Of a stretch of 64,000 nt of DNA, positions 45,854-54,623 are shown piece by piece. The stretch spans positions 558,001 to 622,000 of the forward strand of contig NZ_JAZHRX010000001.1 in NCBI RefSeq assembly GCF_036924645.1. Reading direction: 5' to 3'. The notes beneath the pieces are model-generated. The model had not been told where the DNA came from. It made no database searches and was given only the letters and a program-made list of their open reading frames with translations. The stretch's first letter is position 1. Each line of letters starts with the position of its first letter. This DNA is from Bradyrhizobium sp. AZCC 2176. Its GTDB lineage: Bacteria > Pseudomonadota > Alphaproteobacteria > Rhizobiales > Xanthobacteraceae. Position numbers and translations under genes: made by a program.

Positions 45854-46795
45854 ATGACAGAAGCGGCGTTCACCACCGAGATATTGGAAAGCGGCAATCT
45901 GCTGGTGGGGCCGTGGCGCAGCCCGAAGCAGATGCTTCACGCGCAGGTCTACGACTCCCACGCCTCGATCCACGACGATGCGACCGCGCAGAAGCTCGGA
46001 TTTCAGGGCGGCACCATCGAGGGCCCGACCCATTTCAGCCAGTTCGCGCCGCTGTGCGAACGGATCTGGGGCCAGGCCTGGTTCGAAACCGGGTGCCTGT
46101 CGGCCCATTACCGCAACCCCGCCTTCGAGGGCGAGGAGGTCCAGGCCAATATCGAAAAGCCGAAGCCGGGCCAGGCGATCTGCGCGATCGGCATGACCAA
46201 GCGCGACGGCACCGAGATCCTGCGCGGCACCGCTTCGGTCGGCGACGTGACCGAGACCGCGTTAAGCCGGCGGCTTGGCGAACTGAAGCCGCTCGCCGAT
46301 CCCGTCATTCTCGCCGACCTCAAGGTCGGCATGACGACGCCCCGCCAGACCGTGAAGATGGATTTCGACCAGCACATGGGCGATCTCTACCCGTTTTCGC
46401 TTGAACAGAAGCTCAAAGTGATCACCGAGCCTTCGGCGTATTATTCGCAGGAGCTCAATCCCTGGGGACGGGCGATCATTCCCATGGAGATGCTGAGCGT
46501 GCTGTTTCAATACCGCGCCCGCGAGGACCGGCTGCCGGTCCGTGGGCCGGCGGTCGGGCTGTTCGCCGACCAGGAAATCCGCCTGCTGCGCGGGCCATTG
46601 TTTGTCGGCGACAGCTACACCACCGAACGCGAGGTCGTTGCGCTAAGTGGTAGCCGCCGCACCGAAAGCGTGTGGGTACGCACGACCGTGTTCGGAGTTG
46701 AAGACGTGCCGGTCGCGACAATGCTGTTGAACATGGCCAGCATCAAAGACTCCTATGCCAGCTATGAGCAGGAGCACAAAACGCTCTACGGCTAG
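45854..46795 (+). CDS. MaoC/hotdog-fold dehydratase-like protein
   Basis: The protein has 313 residues from ATG 45854. The sequence suggests two hotdog-like halves. The second contains EGPTHFSQFAPL and YRNPAFEGEEVQANI earlier and GDSYTTEREVVALSGSRRTESVW later, a pattern seen in MaoC-like and FkbR2-like acyl-CoA hydratases. The Asp/His active pair is not certain, so activity is unproven. It is the first of three close genes (next is 40 bases away), divergent from the ferredoxin oxidoreductase. Confidence 0.6.
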   Translation: MTEAAFTTEILESGNLLVGPWRSPKQMLHAQVYDSHASIHDDATAQKLGFQGGTIEGPTHFSQFAPLCERIWGQAWFETGCLSAHYRNPAFEGEEVQANIEKPKPGQAICAIGMTKRDGTEILRGTASVGDVTETALSRRLGELKPLADPVILADLKVGMTTPRQTVKMDFDQHMGDLYPFSLEQKLKVITEPSAYYSQELNPWGRAIIPMEMLSVLFQYRAREDRLPVRGPAVGLFADQEIRLLRGPLFVGDSYTTEREVVALSGSRRTESVWVRTTVFGVEDVPVATMLLNMASIKDSYASYEQEHKTLYG

Positions 46796-46835
46796 GTCAG
46801 CGTCATCCGCTATCGCCAACAAGGACAACAACAAA

Positions 46836-47390
46836 ATGGCCCGCTTGCCCTATCTCGAAGCCGACCAGGTCGCCCCCGAATACCGCGACATGCTCAAGCG
46901 CAACACCAACTTGCACAAGCTGTTGGTGAACTCGCCCGATATGGCGCGCGCCTTCAACGGCGTCGGCGGATTCATCCGCTTCAACAGCAAGCTCGATCCG
47001 CGCCTGCGTGAGCTGGCGATCCTTCAAGTCGGCTGGATCGAGAAATCCGAATACGAGTTCACCCATCACGTAAAGATCGGCAGGGAATTCGGCGTCACCG
47101 ACGACGACATCGGCGGGCTGATGGCCGAGACCGAAGACAAGCCCTCAAAACTCGAACCGTTGGCAAGAGCGATTTTGCGCGGCGCCCGCGAGATGGTGCG
47201 GGAGCTTGCGATGTCGGAGACGACGTTTGCCGAGATCAAGAAAGAACTCTCCGACGAGCAGATGGTCGACCTTGTGCTCACCATCGCTTTCTATTGCGCC
47301 GTGGTCCGCGTGCTGGCGACCATGAAGATCGACAACGAACCCTATTACAAAGAGGTACTGCAACAGTACCCGATCCCGGGAGTGGAATGA
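46836..47390 (+). CDS. Carboxymuconolactone decarboxylase-like (AhpD-fold) protein
   Basis: The protein has 184 residues from ATG 46836. The CMD core is visible: LDPRLRELAILQVGWIEKSEYEFTHHVKIG then REFGVTDDDIGGLM, with the conserved HH and Glu residues of this class. The redox CxxC of AhpD is absent. Such proteins act in aromatic catabolism or serve as small lactone decarboxylases and peroxidase helpers. It sits in an apparent operon with the MaoC-like and SDR genes. Confidence 0.82.
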   Translation: MARLPYLEADQVAPEYRDMLKRNTNLHKLLVNSPDMARAFNGVGGFIRFNSKLDPRLRELAILQVGWIEKSEYEFTHHVKIGREFGVTDDDIGGLMAETEDKPSKLEPLARAILRGAREMVRELAMSETTFAEIKKELSDEQMVDLVLTIAFYCAVVRVLATMKIDNEPYYKEVLQQYPIPGVE

Positions 47391-47391
47391 G

Positions 47392-48192
47392 ATGCGCCTG
47401 AAAGATCGTGTCGCCATCGTCGTCGGCGCCGGCCAGAGCCCCGGCGAGGGCATCGGCAACGGCCGCGCCACCGCGCTGACTTTTGCGCGCGAGGGCGCAA
47501 AAGTGTTGTGCGTCGATCACAATCTGGCCTCTGCCCAGGAGACGGTCGATATGATCGCCGACAGCGGTGGCACCGCGGCGGCGTTCAAGGCCGATGTCAC
47601 CAAAAATGCCGACCTCAAGGCGATGGTGGCGGATGCGCAAGGACGCTGGGGCCGCATCGATATCCTGCACAACAATGTCGGCGTCAGCCTGTCCGGCGGC
47701 GACGCCGAACTGCTCGACATATCGGAGGAAGCGTTCGACCGCTGCGTCGCGATCAATCTGAAGAGCTGCGTGTGGGCCGCCAAGCACGTGATCCCGATCA
47801 TGCGTCAGCAAAAGAGCGGCGCGATCATCAACATTTCCTCAATGGCCGCGATCACCACCTATCCGTATGTGGCCTACAAGGCGACCAAGTCAGCGATGAT
47901 CGCCTTCACCGAACAGCTCGCCTACCAGAACGCGCAATACGGCATCCGCGCCAACGTCATCCTGCCCGGCCTGATGAACACGCCGATGGCGGTCGACACC
48001 CGCGCGCGCGAATTCAGGAAGAGCCGTGCCGAGGTCGAGGCCGAGCGCGATGCCAAGGTGCCGCTGCGCCAGAAGATGGGCACCGGCTGGGACGTCGCCA
48101 ACGCCGCGCTGTTTCTTGCATCCGAAGAAGCGAGTTTTATCACCGGCGTGACACTGCCGGTCGATGGCGGCGCGAGCGTACGACGCGGATAG
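47392..48192 (+). CDS. SDR-family oxidoreductase
   Basis: The protein has 266 residues, starting 1 base after the previous stop codon, which suggests translational coupling. The cofactor region VGAGQSPGEGIGNGRA has an extended glycine loop. HNNVG, the serine block NISSMA and the YVAYKATK catalytic Tyr/Lys are present. The ending FITGVTLPVDGG is typical. It is a NAD(P)-dependent dehydrogenase, probably acting with the CMD-like and MaoC-like enzymes on one substrate. Which one is unknown. Confidence 0.88.
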   Translation: MRLKDRVAIVVGAGQSPGEGIGNGRATALTFAREGAKVLCVDHNLASAQETVDMIADSGGTAAAFKADVTKNADLKAMVADAQGRWGRIDILHNNVGVSLSGGDAELLDISEEAFDRCVAINLKSCVWAAKHVIPIMRQQKSGAIINISSMAAITTYPYVAYKATKSAMIAFTEQLAYQNAQYGIRANVILPGLMNTPMAVDTRAREFRKSRAEVEAERDAKVPLRQKMGTGWDVANAALFLASEEASFITGVTLPVDGGASVRRG

Positions 48193-48212
48193 AATCGTAG
48201 ACTCGCTGGTAC

Positions 48213-48287
48213 AGGGTGGGCAAAGGCGCACTTCGCGCCGTGCCCACCATCGAATACTGAGCTCGCAAATGGTGGGCACGTGTGCCC
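48213..48287. repeat. Family D palindromic element
   Basis: gggtgggcaaaggcgc and tgcccaccat/atggtgggca pair internally. Same family as 12,525-12,617. It lies after the SDR gene. Confidence 0.65.
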
Positions 48288-48445
48288 TAAGAGCAGAAAC
48301 GAGCCGGTTGAAGCCAATAACGAGTCCGCCAGAACGTCGCGGCGCGGGCGATCAACCGCCCCGCTCGCCTCCAGCGTCCGGTCCTGCCCAGGAAGCCGAC
48401 GTAGAGCGCGAGTCGCGTTTTGGACCCATTGCAGACGCGCGCGGC

Positions 48446-48988
48446 CTATTGCTTCGATCTACTTTCAAGCAGCCGGTCGCGGACCTCCTCCGATACAAAG
48501 CGCTCCGCCCGCTGCCATGCCTCGTCATTGTCACCGCGGAACTGGAAGTACTTTCTGAACACGACGCGCTGGGCTGTCGTATCGACGGCCGCAATCCGCA
48601 CCACCTGCACCAGCGTGCTTAGCTTGTGAACGATGCCGATGATCAGGATCTGCGTGCCGGCCTGTGACGCCGCGCGCAGCCGATCGCGCAACGCCGGTCC
48701 GTCGGTCGGACAGTTTGATGCGCAGGAGGAGGGCAGGAGCTCAAAGCGCCGGTCCGCCGTGACGTCGTCCCGCAGCGCGGTCACGAAAGCCCGCAATCGC
48801 TTTTCATGCGCGGCCGTCTGATCGGTGGGCTCGTTCGACGTGTCGATGTAATTGAAATCGTCGACGGAGACGGCCAAGGCGTGGCCGGCGGTCGCGGCGG
48901 ATGCATCTGAGATGAGGCTGGATCCGAGGAACAAACCGGTGAACAGGCCGGCTGTGACAAGAGCGTGCAACAGGGAGGCGCGGCGCAT
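48446..48988 (-). CDS. DUF2380 secreted protein
   Basis: The protein has 180 residues from ATG 48988. A signal peptide (ALVTAGLFTGLFLGSSLISDASA) precedes a mature domain of about 150 residues. It opens with LAVSVDDFNYIDTSNEPTD, has two close cysteines (SSCASNC, probable disulfide) and continues as IGIVHKLSTLVQVVRIAAVD. The family is a periplasmic protein of unknown function in rhizobia, sometimes beside two-component sensors. No such partner is near here. Confidence 0.75.
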   Translation of the reverse strand: MRRASLLHALVTAGLFTGLFLGSSLISDASAATAGHALAVSVDDFNYIDTSNEPTDQTAAHEKRLRAFVTALRDDVTADRRFELLPSSCASNCPTDGPALRDRLRAASQAGTQILIIGIVHKLSTLVQVVRIAAVDTTAQRVVFRKYFQFRGDNDEAWQRAERFVSEEVRDRLLESRSKQ

Positions 48989-49657
48989 GGCGATGGCTCG
49001 ATCTCCGTGGCTGAATTGCGGTCCGACTAAAACCCTTTCCAAGCATCAATTGCTGCATTCCCTACCGCTATCCGGCACCGCCGTTCAGACCAAGTCGCGC
49101 CATTGTCCAAAGCGGATTTGACCAGAACATTAGAGGTCGCCAGCGGAAAGTCAGCTTACAAGTTAGTCATTCAAGGCTGTTCGCATTGCAAGCGCCGACC
49201 AAATACGAGCTGGTCGTCAACCTCAAGACCGCTAAAATGCTCGGCCTCGATCTTCCCGCGGCGCGGCTCGCCCGCGCGGACGAGGTGATCGACTAAAAGA
49301 CGCAGTTTGCTGCAACGCTCAGCTTTAGTGCGAAACATTGTCGGGCGTTCCGCCAACGCAAAGAAACCGTGCTCCATACAGGCCAACCGTTTACCTTTGA
49401 TTAGTAACTTTCTCGTAAGGGTTGCGGCGATTGGGCGGTCTTTTTTGACGCGCCGTACTCACGCAACTTTGCGCCAGCGTTTTTGTCCGGCCATCTGTGT
49501 GATTCGACACATTCAATCGATTCCAGTGACACGATGATGTGACAGCGCATCGTCGCTTGTCGAAATCCCGTCTCGTTGCGGTCGCACGAATTTCATGTGC
49601 GCTCGCTATGAGGCGCCACAAGAATTGTGGCACGCACTGCAAGAATGCCGAGGCACC
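48989..49657. other. Decayed intergenic region
   Basis: Apart from the ABC binding-protein remnant, about 560 bases show no gene with a start site. From 49,300 the base composition is less GC-rich than the neighbours, consistent with old inserted or deleted sequence. No RNA gene was recognised. Confidence 0.5.
49189..49296 (+). pseudogene. C-terminal remnant of ABC_sub_bind-type substrate-binding protein
   Basis: Thirty-five codons read [19 protein letters not shown] then [16 protein letters not shown] and stop at 49,294-49,296. This is the very characteristic end of the family PF04392 binding proteins, which are numerous in Bradyrhizobium. Nothing upstream encodes the other ~290 residues, so the gene was truncated, probably by recombination near 49,180. 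Confidence 0.75.
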
Positions 49658-49882
49658 ATGAACGAAGAATTCGATTACGACCTGACGCCGTCCCAATGGG
49701 AAACGTTGAAGGCCTTGCGGACGCCAGCATCAAAGCTGCCCCGCATGAGCCGCTACACGATCGACGGGCTGATCGCGCTCGGACTCGCCGCCATGAACGG
49801 CGGCACACCGTTCATCACCGCGCAAGGACGCAAGGTGCTGATTCGCGGCTCATCGCTTCTGTTGCAGGATCTGGCAGCGTGA
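49658..49882 (+). CDS. Hypothetical protein, possibly DNA-binding-like
   Basis: The protein has 74 residues from ATG 49658. An earlier ATG at 49595 adds a region without family character. The N-terminal FDYDLTPSQWETLKALR and the later SRYTIDGLIALGLAAMNGGTPFITAQGRKVL look like a winged or MarR-type helix-turn-helix with a beta wing. I do not recognise a named family. It is near but not clearly linked to the CNMP protein. Confidence 0.6.
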   Translation: MNEEFDYDLTPSQWETLKALRTPASKLPRMSRYTIDGLIALGLAAMNGGTPFITAQGRKVLIRGSSLLLQDLAA

Positions 49883-49957
49883 TTCGCGGTTCCGTGGCCC
49901 GGACGCGAAAGCAGGTTCCGAACTTGCCGCTGCCGCGAGCGAGGGTATATTGGATCG

Positions 49958-50434
49958 ATGGCTGTCAGCTCGCCCGATCTGAAAGCATTTTTGCTCGCCA
50001 CGCCTTTCTTCGGCGGCCTCTCGGACGCAAGCCTCGATCTCCTGGCCTCAATGCTGGTCGAGCGCCGCTTCGACGCCGGCGCCACGATCGTCGCGGAAGG
50101 AGAACCGGGACGCTCGATGTTCATAGTTCACTCGGGCCAGCTCGTGGTGAGCAAGCTCGGTGATTTCGGGCACGCAATCCGGATGTCGGGTCTCGAGCCC
50201 GGCGATTTCTTCGGCGAAATGACGCTCATCGAAATGCAGAACCGATCGGCCACCGTCGTCGCGGAAAGCGCAACGGTGCTGTACGAGCTCACGGCCCGAA
50301 ACCTCTACACGTACTACAAGGCCGACATCCACGCCTATGTGATCGTGATGCAGAATATCAACCGCGAACTTTGCCGGCGGCTTCGCCGCGCCGACAGCCG
50401 CATTGCGGAATTGACCGTTCAGGCGAATAGATAA
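49958..50434 (+). CDS. Cyclic-nucleotide-binding domain protein without HTH
   Basis: The protein has 158 residues, all one CNMP domain: FGGLSDASLDLLASML, AGATIVAEGEPGRSMFIVHSG and PGDFFGEMTLIEMQNRSATVVAES, the last with the GE of the phosphate cassette and a shifted RSA motif. There is no Crp-type DNA-binding domain, so it may regulate a partner protein or be a stand-alone sensor of cAMP or cGMP. A nucleotide cyclase is present at 2,585-3,769, but far away. The last 16 bases overlap the convergent hemC. Confidence 0.83.
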   Translation: MAVSSPDLKAFLLATPFFGGLSDASLDLLASMLVERRFDAGATIVAEGEPGRSMFIVHSGQLVVSKLGDFGHAIRMSGLEPGDFFGEMTLIEMQNRSATVVAESATVLYELTARNLYTYYKADIHAYVIVMQNINRELCRRLRRADSRIAELTVQANR

Positions 50435-51426
50435 CCCTCATGCTCGTCCGGCCGTGTGCGCGCGATGATTTCGGCGGCGCCCTTGTCGAGCAAATCGAGG
50501 CCGACGGCGCGGCCGAGCTCGCGCGGCCGGTCCGCAGCGCCCTGCCGCGACACCTCGATGAAGCGGTCGCCGGTTTCGTCCAGCACGGCGGCCGTCAGTG
50601 TCATCGCGTTGCCCGCCAGCGTGGCGTGGCCGGCGATCGGCGAGTTGCAATGGCCGTTCAGCACCCACAGCACCTCGCGCTCGGCCTCGGCGCACAGGCG
50701 CGAAGCGGCGTCCTCGACCTTCGCCAGCCGCCCGCGCGTGACCCAATCCTTCTCGACGCATTCCACCGCGACGATGCCCTGCCCCACCGCCGGCAGCATC
50801 TCGCGAACCGAAAAGTCATAAGCGATCCGCGAGGTCATTCCGATCCGCTCGAGTCCCGACCGCGCCATGACGAGCGCATCCGCCGGACCGACCTCGCCGC
50901 CATCGGGCAGCCGCTGCTTGTCGCCGCGATCGAGTTTGGCCACGCGGGTATCGGCCGCGCCGCGGAAATGGATCACGGTGGCCTCCGGAAACAGCCGGCG
51001 CAAATAGGCCGTACGGCGCACCGCATTGGTGCCGATCTTGAGACCCTTGCCTTTCGATGCGCGAAATTCATCGAGCGAAAGGCCGGGACGCAGCACCAGC
51101 GCATCGTTGGCGGCGTCGCGCGGCAGCGTCGCGGCGATGATCAGGCCAGGGGTTTCCTCGTTGCCGGGCACATCCTTCAGCGAATGCATCGCCGCCTGTA
51201 GTTCGCCTGCGCGCATGGCTTCGCGAATTTCGGCGACGAAGGCGCCGCCCTTGCCGCCATGGCGCAATAACTTGCTGGTCTGGTCCTGGTCGCCGCGGGT
51301 TTCGAACTTGACGATCTCGACGTCGAGCGCGGAATCGGCCGTGCGCAACAGCCGCGCGATCGCTTCCGTCTGCGCCAGCGCCATCGCGCTCTTGCGCGTA
51401 CCGATCTTCAAGGTCTGTCCCGACAC
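50419..51426 (-). CDS. hemC: Hydroxymethylbilane synthase (porphobilinogen deaminase), divergent form
   Basis: The protein has 335 residues. It polymerises four porphobilinogens to hydroxymethylbilane in the tetrapyrrole pathway. Conserved parts are IGTRKSAMALAQT (Arg11, Ser13 region), MHSLKDVP with the catalytic Asp85, and the dipyrromethane cysteine Cys260 in LNGHCNSPIAGH. Unusual is FRGAADTRVAKL, where the family normally reads RGNVxTRLxKL. Insertions near 167-180 are also atypical. It is likely to fold as HemC, but it may be a paralogue beside a standard copy elsewhere. Confidence 0.85.
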   Translation of the reverse strand: MSGQTLKIGTRKSAMALAQTEAIARLLRTADSALDVEIVKFETRGDQDQTSKLLRHGGKGGAFVAEIREAMRAGELQAAMHSLKDVPGNEETPGLIIAATLPRDAANDALVLRPGLSLDEFRASKGKGLKIGTNAVRRTAYLRRLFPEATVIHFRGAADTRVAKLDRGDKQRLPDGGEVGPADALVMARSGLERIGMTSRIAYDFSVREMLPAVGQGIVAVECVEKDWVTRGRLAKVEDAASRLCAEAEREVLWVLNGHCNSPIAGHATLAGNAMTLTAAVLDETGDRFIEVSRQGAADRPRELGRAVGLDLLDKGAAEIIARTRPDEHEGYLFA

Positions 51427-51628
51427 GAGGTCTCCGTTCGAACGCGATCAGGCTGTTGCTTCGTGCGTTACGGGATAGAGCAAGCCGCCCATCAGAACAA
51501 CGCCTTTGGCTCACGGCGGGACAACTGCGGCTTGCCTGAACACGCTCCGTCTTTCTACCCGGCCGGCAAACAAGCGGTTCATATTGGGGGTGCCATTGTG
51601 CACCGCAACAATCCGTTTCGCCAGATTT

Positions 51629-53734
51629 TTAACCACCGATATCGGCTTTGTCCGCCACCACCGCGACGCCGTCCGCCGCCTTCACCCCGCCGCCCCGCGG
51701 CAAGACAAACAAGGGATTGATTTCCGCCTCCAGCAGGCTTGTCCCGATCGAGGATACCATGCTCGAAAATGCAAGCATGGCGTCGATCAGGGCCTCGACA
51801 TCCGCAACGGGGCGGCCACGAAAGCCGTCCAGCAGCGGGGCGGACTTCAACTCGCCGATCATTTCCTCCGCATCCTTCCGCGAAAGCGGCGCCAGCCTCA
51901 CGACGGTGTCTTTGTAAAGTTCAGCGGCGATCCCGCCCATGCCCAACAGGATCGAAGGTCCAAGCTGACTGTCATGTTTGAGGCCCAGGATCAGTTCGAT
52001 CGCACCGCTCACCAGTTCCTGGACCAGAAATCCTTCCGGCTTACGATTCGTCGCCAACGAGAATGTTTCCGCCATCCGCGTGCAAGTGGCCGCGACATCG
52101 CTGGAAGAGATGTTGACGGCAACTCCGCCGACATCGGATTTATGAAGCACGTCGCGTGAAAGAGCCTTGATGACGACATTGCCCTGGAAGCTTGCCGCTG
52201 CAGACGCCGCTTCCTCGGGCGTGGCGGCACAGATCTCACGGGTGACCGGAACGCCGAATTTCGCAAATAGCGCCTTGCTCTCATACTCATTGAGAGGACC
52301 GGAACGCAGCATGCGCCGGACGTCAGCCCCGACGGCCACAGGCATGGCCGGATCGCCGGTTTGCGGAGAGGTCTTTCGGTGAATGCGCCACATTGCGGAA
52401 AATGCCGCAGCGCAGGCCTCAGGCGCGGCAAAGGTTGGTATGCCTGCGAGATTGAGATGCCTGACCGCGTGCGGCGCGTGGGGGCTGGCAAATACCACAA
52501 CGGGCTTGTCGGTCCGGGCGAAGCAATCCCGCAACGGCGCGCCGACGGTCTCCGGTTCCGTGATCGAAGACGATCCCAAAATGACGGCAACTGCATCGTA
52601 GGATGGACTTTCGAGCACGCTGTCGAGCACATCTCGAAAGTACTCGGATTTCACGCCCGCGAGCGTAACGTCGATCGGATTTCGATCCAGCACGGCATCG
52701 GGAATATTCAGCGCCTTCAGGCGGCCAGCCGTCACCGGGTCTGGCGCCGGGGTTTCGAATCCCGCCAAGCCGGCCGCATCAGCGACCAAGCTCGCCGCGC
52801 CGCCAGTTGATGTTACCACGGCGACGCGGCGGCCTTTCAACCGGCGCCCAGAACTCAGCGCGAGCGGGATATCGAGCAGATCGGAGAAGTGTAGTGCTCT
52901 GACGATGCCGAGTTGCCTGAACAATGCATCGTAGACGACATCCGATCCCGCCAACGCCCCGGTATGCGAACTTGCTGACTGGATACCAGACTCCGATCGC
53001 CCGACTTTGAAAGCGACAATTGGCTTGCCGGCTTCCGCTGCCCGCAGTGCCGCCTGCCGAAACTGCACCGGCTTGCGAAGGCCCTCCAGATAGAGCGCAA
53101 TCACCTTCGTGGCGGGATCATCGACCAGGTAGTTGATCAGATCGGATACGTCGATGTCTGACTCGTTGCCCGTCGCGACCAGTTTGGAAAACCCGATCCC
53201 CTGCGCCTCGGCGCGCGACAGTAGCGATCCGAGGATTCCGCCGCTTTGGGAAACGAGCGCGATGGAGCCGGGCACCAGTTGGTTGATCTGGAGGGCCGCG
53301 CTCGCGGAGAGGGCGATGCCGTCGGTGACATTGACGAGGCCGATCGTATTCGGCCCGAGCAGCCGCATAGTGCCGGCAGCGCTTCGCAGTCGCTGCTGTC
53401 GCAGCATTCCTTCCGCGCCGCTCTCGCCAAATCCGCCGGCGAGAACGATCGCTGCGCCCGTTCCGATGGCTCCCAGATCCTTGATCGCGTCCTGAACACG
53501 GCTGGAGCCGACCAGGACGATGGCGACGTCCGGGGCATGCGGCAGCGACCGGATATCCGGAAAGCACGGGTAACGTCCGATCGATTGGTAGCGCGGATTG
53601 ACCGGGAAGACTTCATGCCCGTAGCCATATTTTTCCAGAAAGGCGAGCGGACGGCCGGTCAATTTTCCCGCATCGGCCGAAGCGCCGATAATTGCCACGC
53701 TCTTCGGTCGGATCAAACGTTCCAGCGCATCCAT
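51629..53734 (-). CDS. ADP-forming acetate/acyl-CoA ligase, fused subunits (Acd-type)
   Basis: The protein has 701 residues from ATG 53734, preceded by AGGAGG. CoA-binding domain at 1-125 (SVAIIGASADAGKLTGRPLAFL), succinyl-CoA ligase-like flavodoxin domain near 145-320 with VSQSGGILGSLL and the likely phosphorylated His in ASSHTGALAGSD, and C-terminal ATP-grasp domain about 465-701. It interconverts acyl-CoA, ADP and Pi with acid and ATP. It is downstream of, and 10 bases from, an enoyl-CoA hydratase gene, so probably co-transcribed. Confidence 0.9.
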   Translation of the reverse strand: MDALERLIRPKSVAIIGASADAGKLTGRPLAFLEKYGYGHEVFPVNPRYQSIGRYPCFPDIRSLPHAPDVAIVLVGSSRVQDAIKDLGAIGTGAAIVLAGGFGESGAEGMLRQQRLRSAAGTMRLLGPNTIGLVNVTDGIALSASAALQINQLVPGSIALVSQSGGILGSLLSRAEAQGIGFSKLVATGNESDIDVSDLINYLVDDPATKVIALYLEGLRKPVQFRQAALRAAEAGKPIVAFKVGRSESGIQSASSHTGALAGSDVVYDALFRQLGIVRALHFSDLLDIPLALSSGRRLKGRRVAVVTSTGGAASLVADAAGLAGFETPAPDPVTAGRLKALNIPDAVLDRNPIDVTLAGVKSEYFRDVLDSVLESPSYDAVAVILGSSSITEPETVGAPLRDCFARTDKPVVVFASPHAPHAVRHLNLAGIPTFAAPEACAAAFSAMWRIHRKTSPQTGDPAMPVAVGADVRRMLRSGPLNEYESKALFAKFGVPVTREICAATPEEAASAAASFQGNVVIKALSRDVLHKSDVGGVAVNISSSDVAATCTRMAETFSLATNRKPEGFLVQELVSGAIELILGLKHDSQLGPSILLGMGGIAAELYKDTVVRLAPLSRKDAEEMIGELKSAPLLDGFRGRPVADVEALIDAMLAFSSMVSSIGTSLLEAEINPLFVLPRGGGVKAADGVAVVADKADIGG

Positions 53735-53744
53735 ATCGGTCCTC

Positions 53745-54527
53745 CTAGCGCGTGGACTTGTCGAGGAACGCCGCGACGGATTCCCGGTGTTCGGAGGTCG
53801 TGTAACAGATGGCCTGGGCTTCCCGGCCGAGCGCAAAGACCTGCTCTTCCGCAGTCTCAAATGTGCGGTCCATGATGCTCTTGGTGAGAGCGATCGCCGC
53901 GATAGAACCCCGGCTGAGATCGCGCGCCCATGCTGCGGCGTCATGCACCAGCGTCGCCGCCGGACGCACACGATCCGCCAGTCCGATCGCGAGAGCTTCT
54001 GTTGAACCCACCGGACGGCCGGTGAACATCATCTCTTTCGCGCGCGACAAACCTATCCGACGCGGCAAGAAGTACATTCCTCCGCCATCGGAAACCAGTC
54101 CGCGACGAACAAAACTCATGCTGAACACGGCATCTTCCGAGGCCACGATGAAATCGCACGCGAGCGCGATATCGCATCCCAGACCCGCCGCGGCGCCGTT
54201 CACGGCAGCGACCGTCACCTTTCCCATGCCATGAAGCGCCGCAACGCTCCTGTGAGTCTGCTGCTGCCTGCGCCAGCCGTTGAACGCCACCGTTCCCGAC
54301 GGCGCCTGCAACCGATCGCGCATGCCGGAAATGTCGCCGCCTGAGCAGAACGACTTGCCAGTTCCGGTCAGAACCACTGCCCGCACAGCCTCGTCGTTAC
54401 CCGCTCGATCGAGCGCGGCGACGAACTGGGCGCGCATCTCGTCATTGATGGCGTTGCGCACGTCCGGCCTGTTCAACCTCACGATCGCAACTGAATCTTC
54501 AACTGACAACTCGACCAGGCTCGTCAT
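53745..54527 (-). CDS. Enoyl-CoA hydratase/isomerase family protein
   Basis: The protein has 260 residues. Crotonase fold: RNAINDEMRAQFVAAL, the oxyanion-hole segment GKSFCSGGDISGMRD and AAVNGAAAGLGCDIALACDF, with the glycine-rich second half of the signature. In this copy the first glutamate of typical hydratases (near 110-140) is not obvious, so it might be an isomerase or a lyase variant. It is the middle gene of a Bug protein/hydratase/acyl-CoA ligase operon. Confidence 0.88.
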   Translation of the reverse strand: MTSLVELSVEDSVAIVRLNRPDVRNAINDEMRAQFVAALDRAGNDEAVRAVVLTGTGKSFCSGGDISGMRDRLQAPSGTVAFNGWRRQQQTHRSVAALHGMGKVTVAAVNGAAAGLGCDIALACDFIVASEDAVFSMSFVRRGLVSDGGGMYFLPRRIGLSRAKEMMFTGRPVGSTEALAIGLADRVRPAATLVHDAAAWARDLSRGSIAAIALTKSIMDRTFETAEEQVFALGREAQAICYTTSEHRESVAAFLDKSTR

Positions 54528-54623
54528 CGGTACCTCTCAAACCGGTGAAGGAAATCTGTTGCGGCCCGCGGCACGGCGTGACTTCGTCAAAGCGTAACGA
54601 CGTTGGCGCAATGTTGCGGAGCG

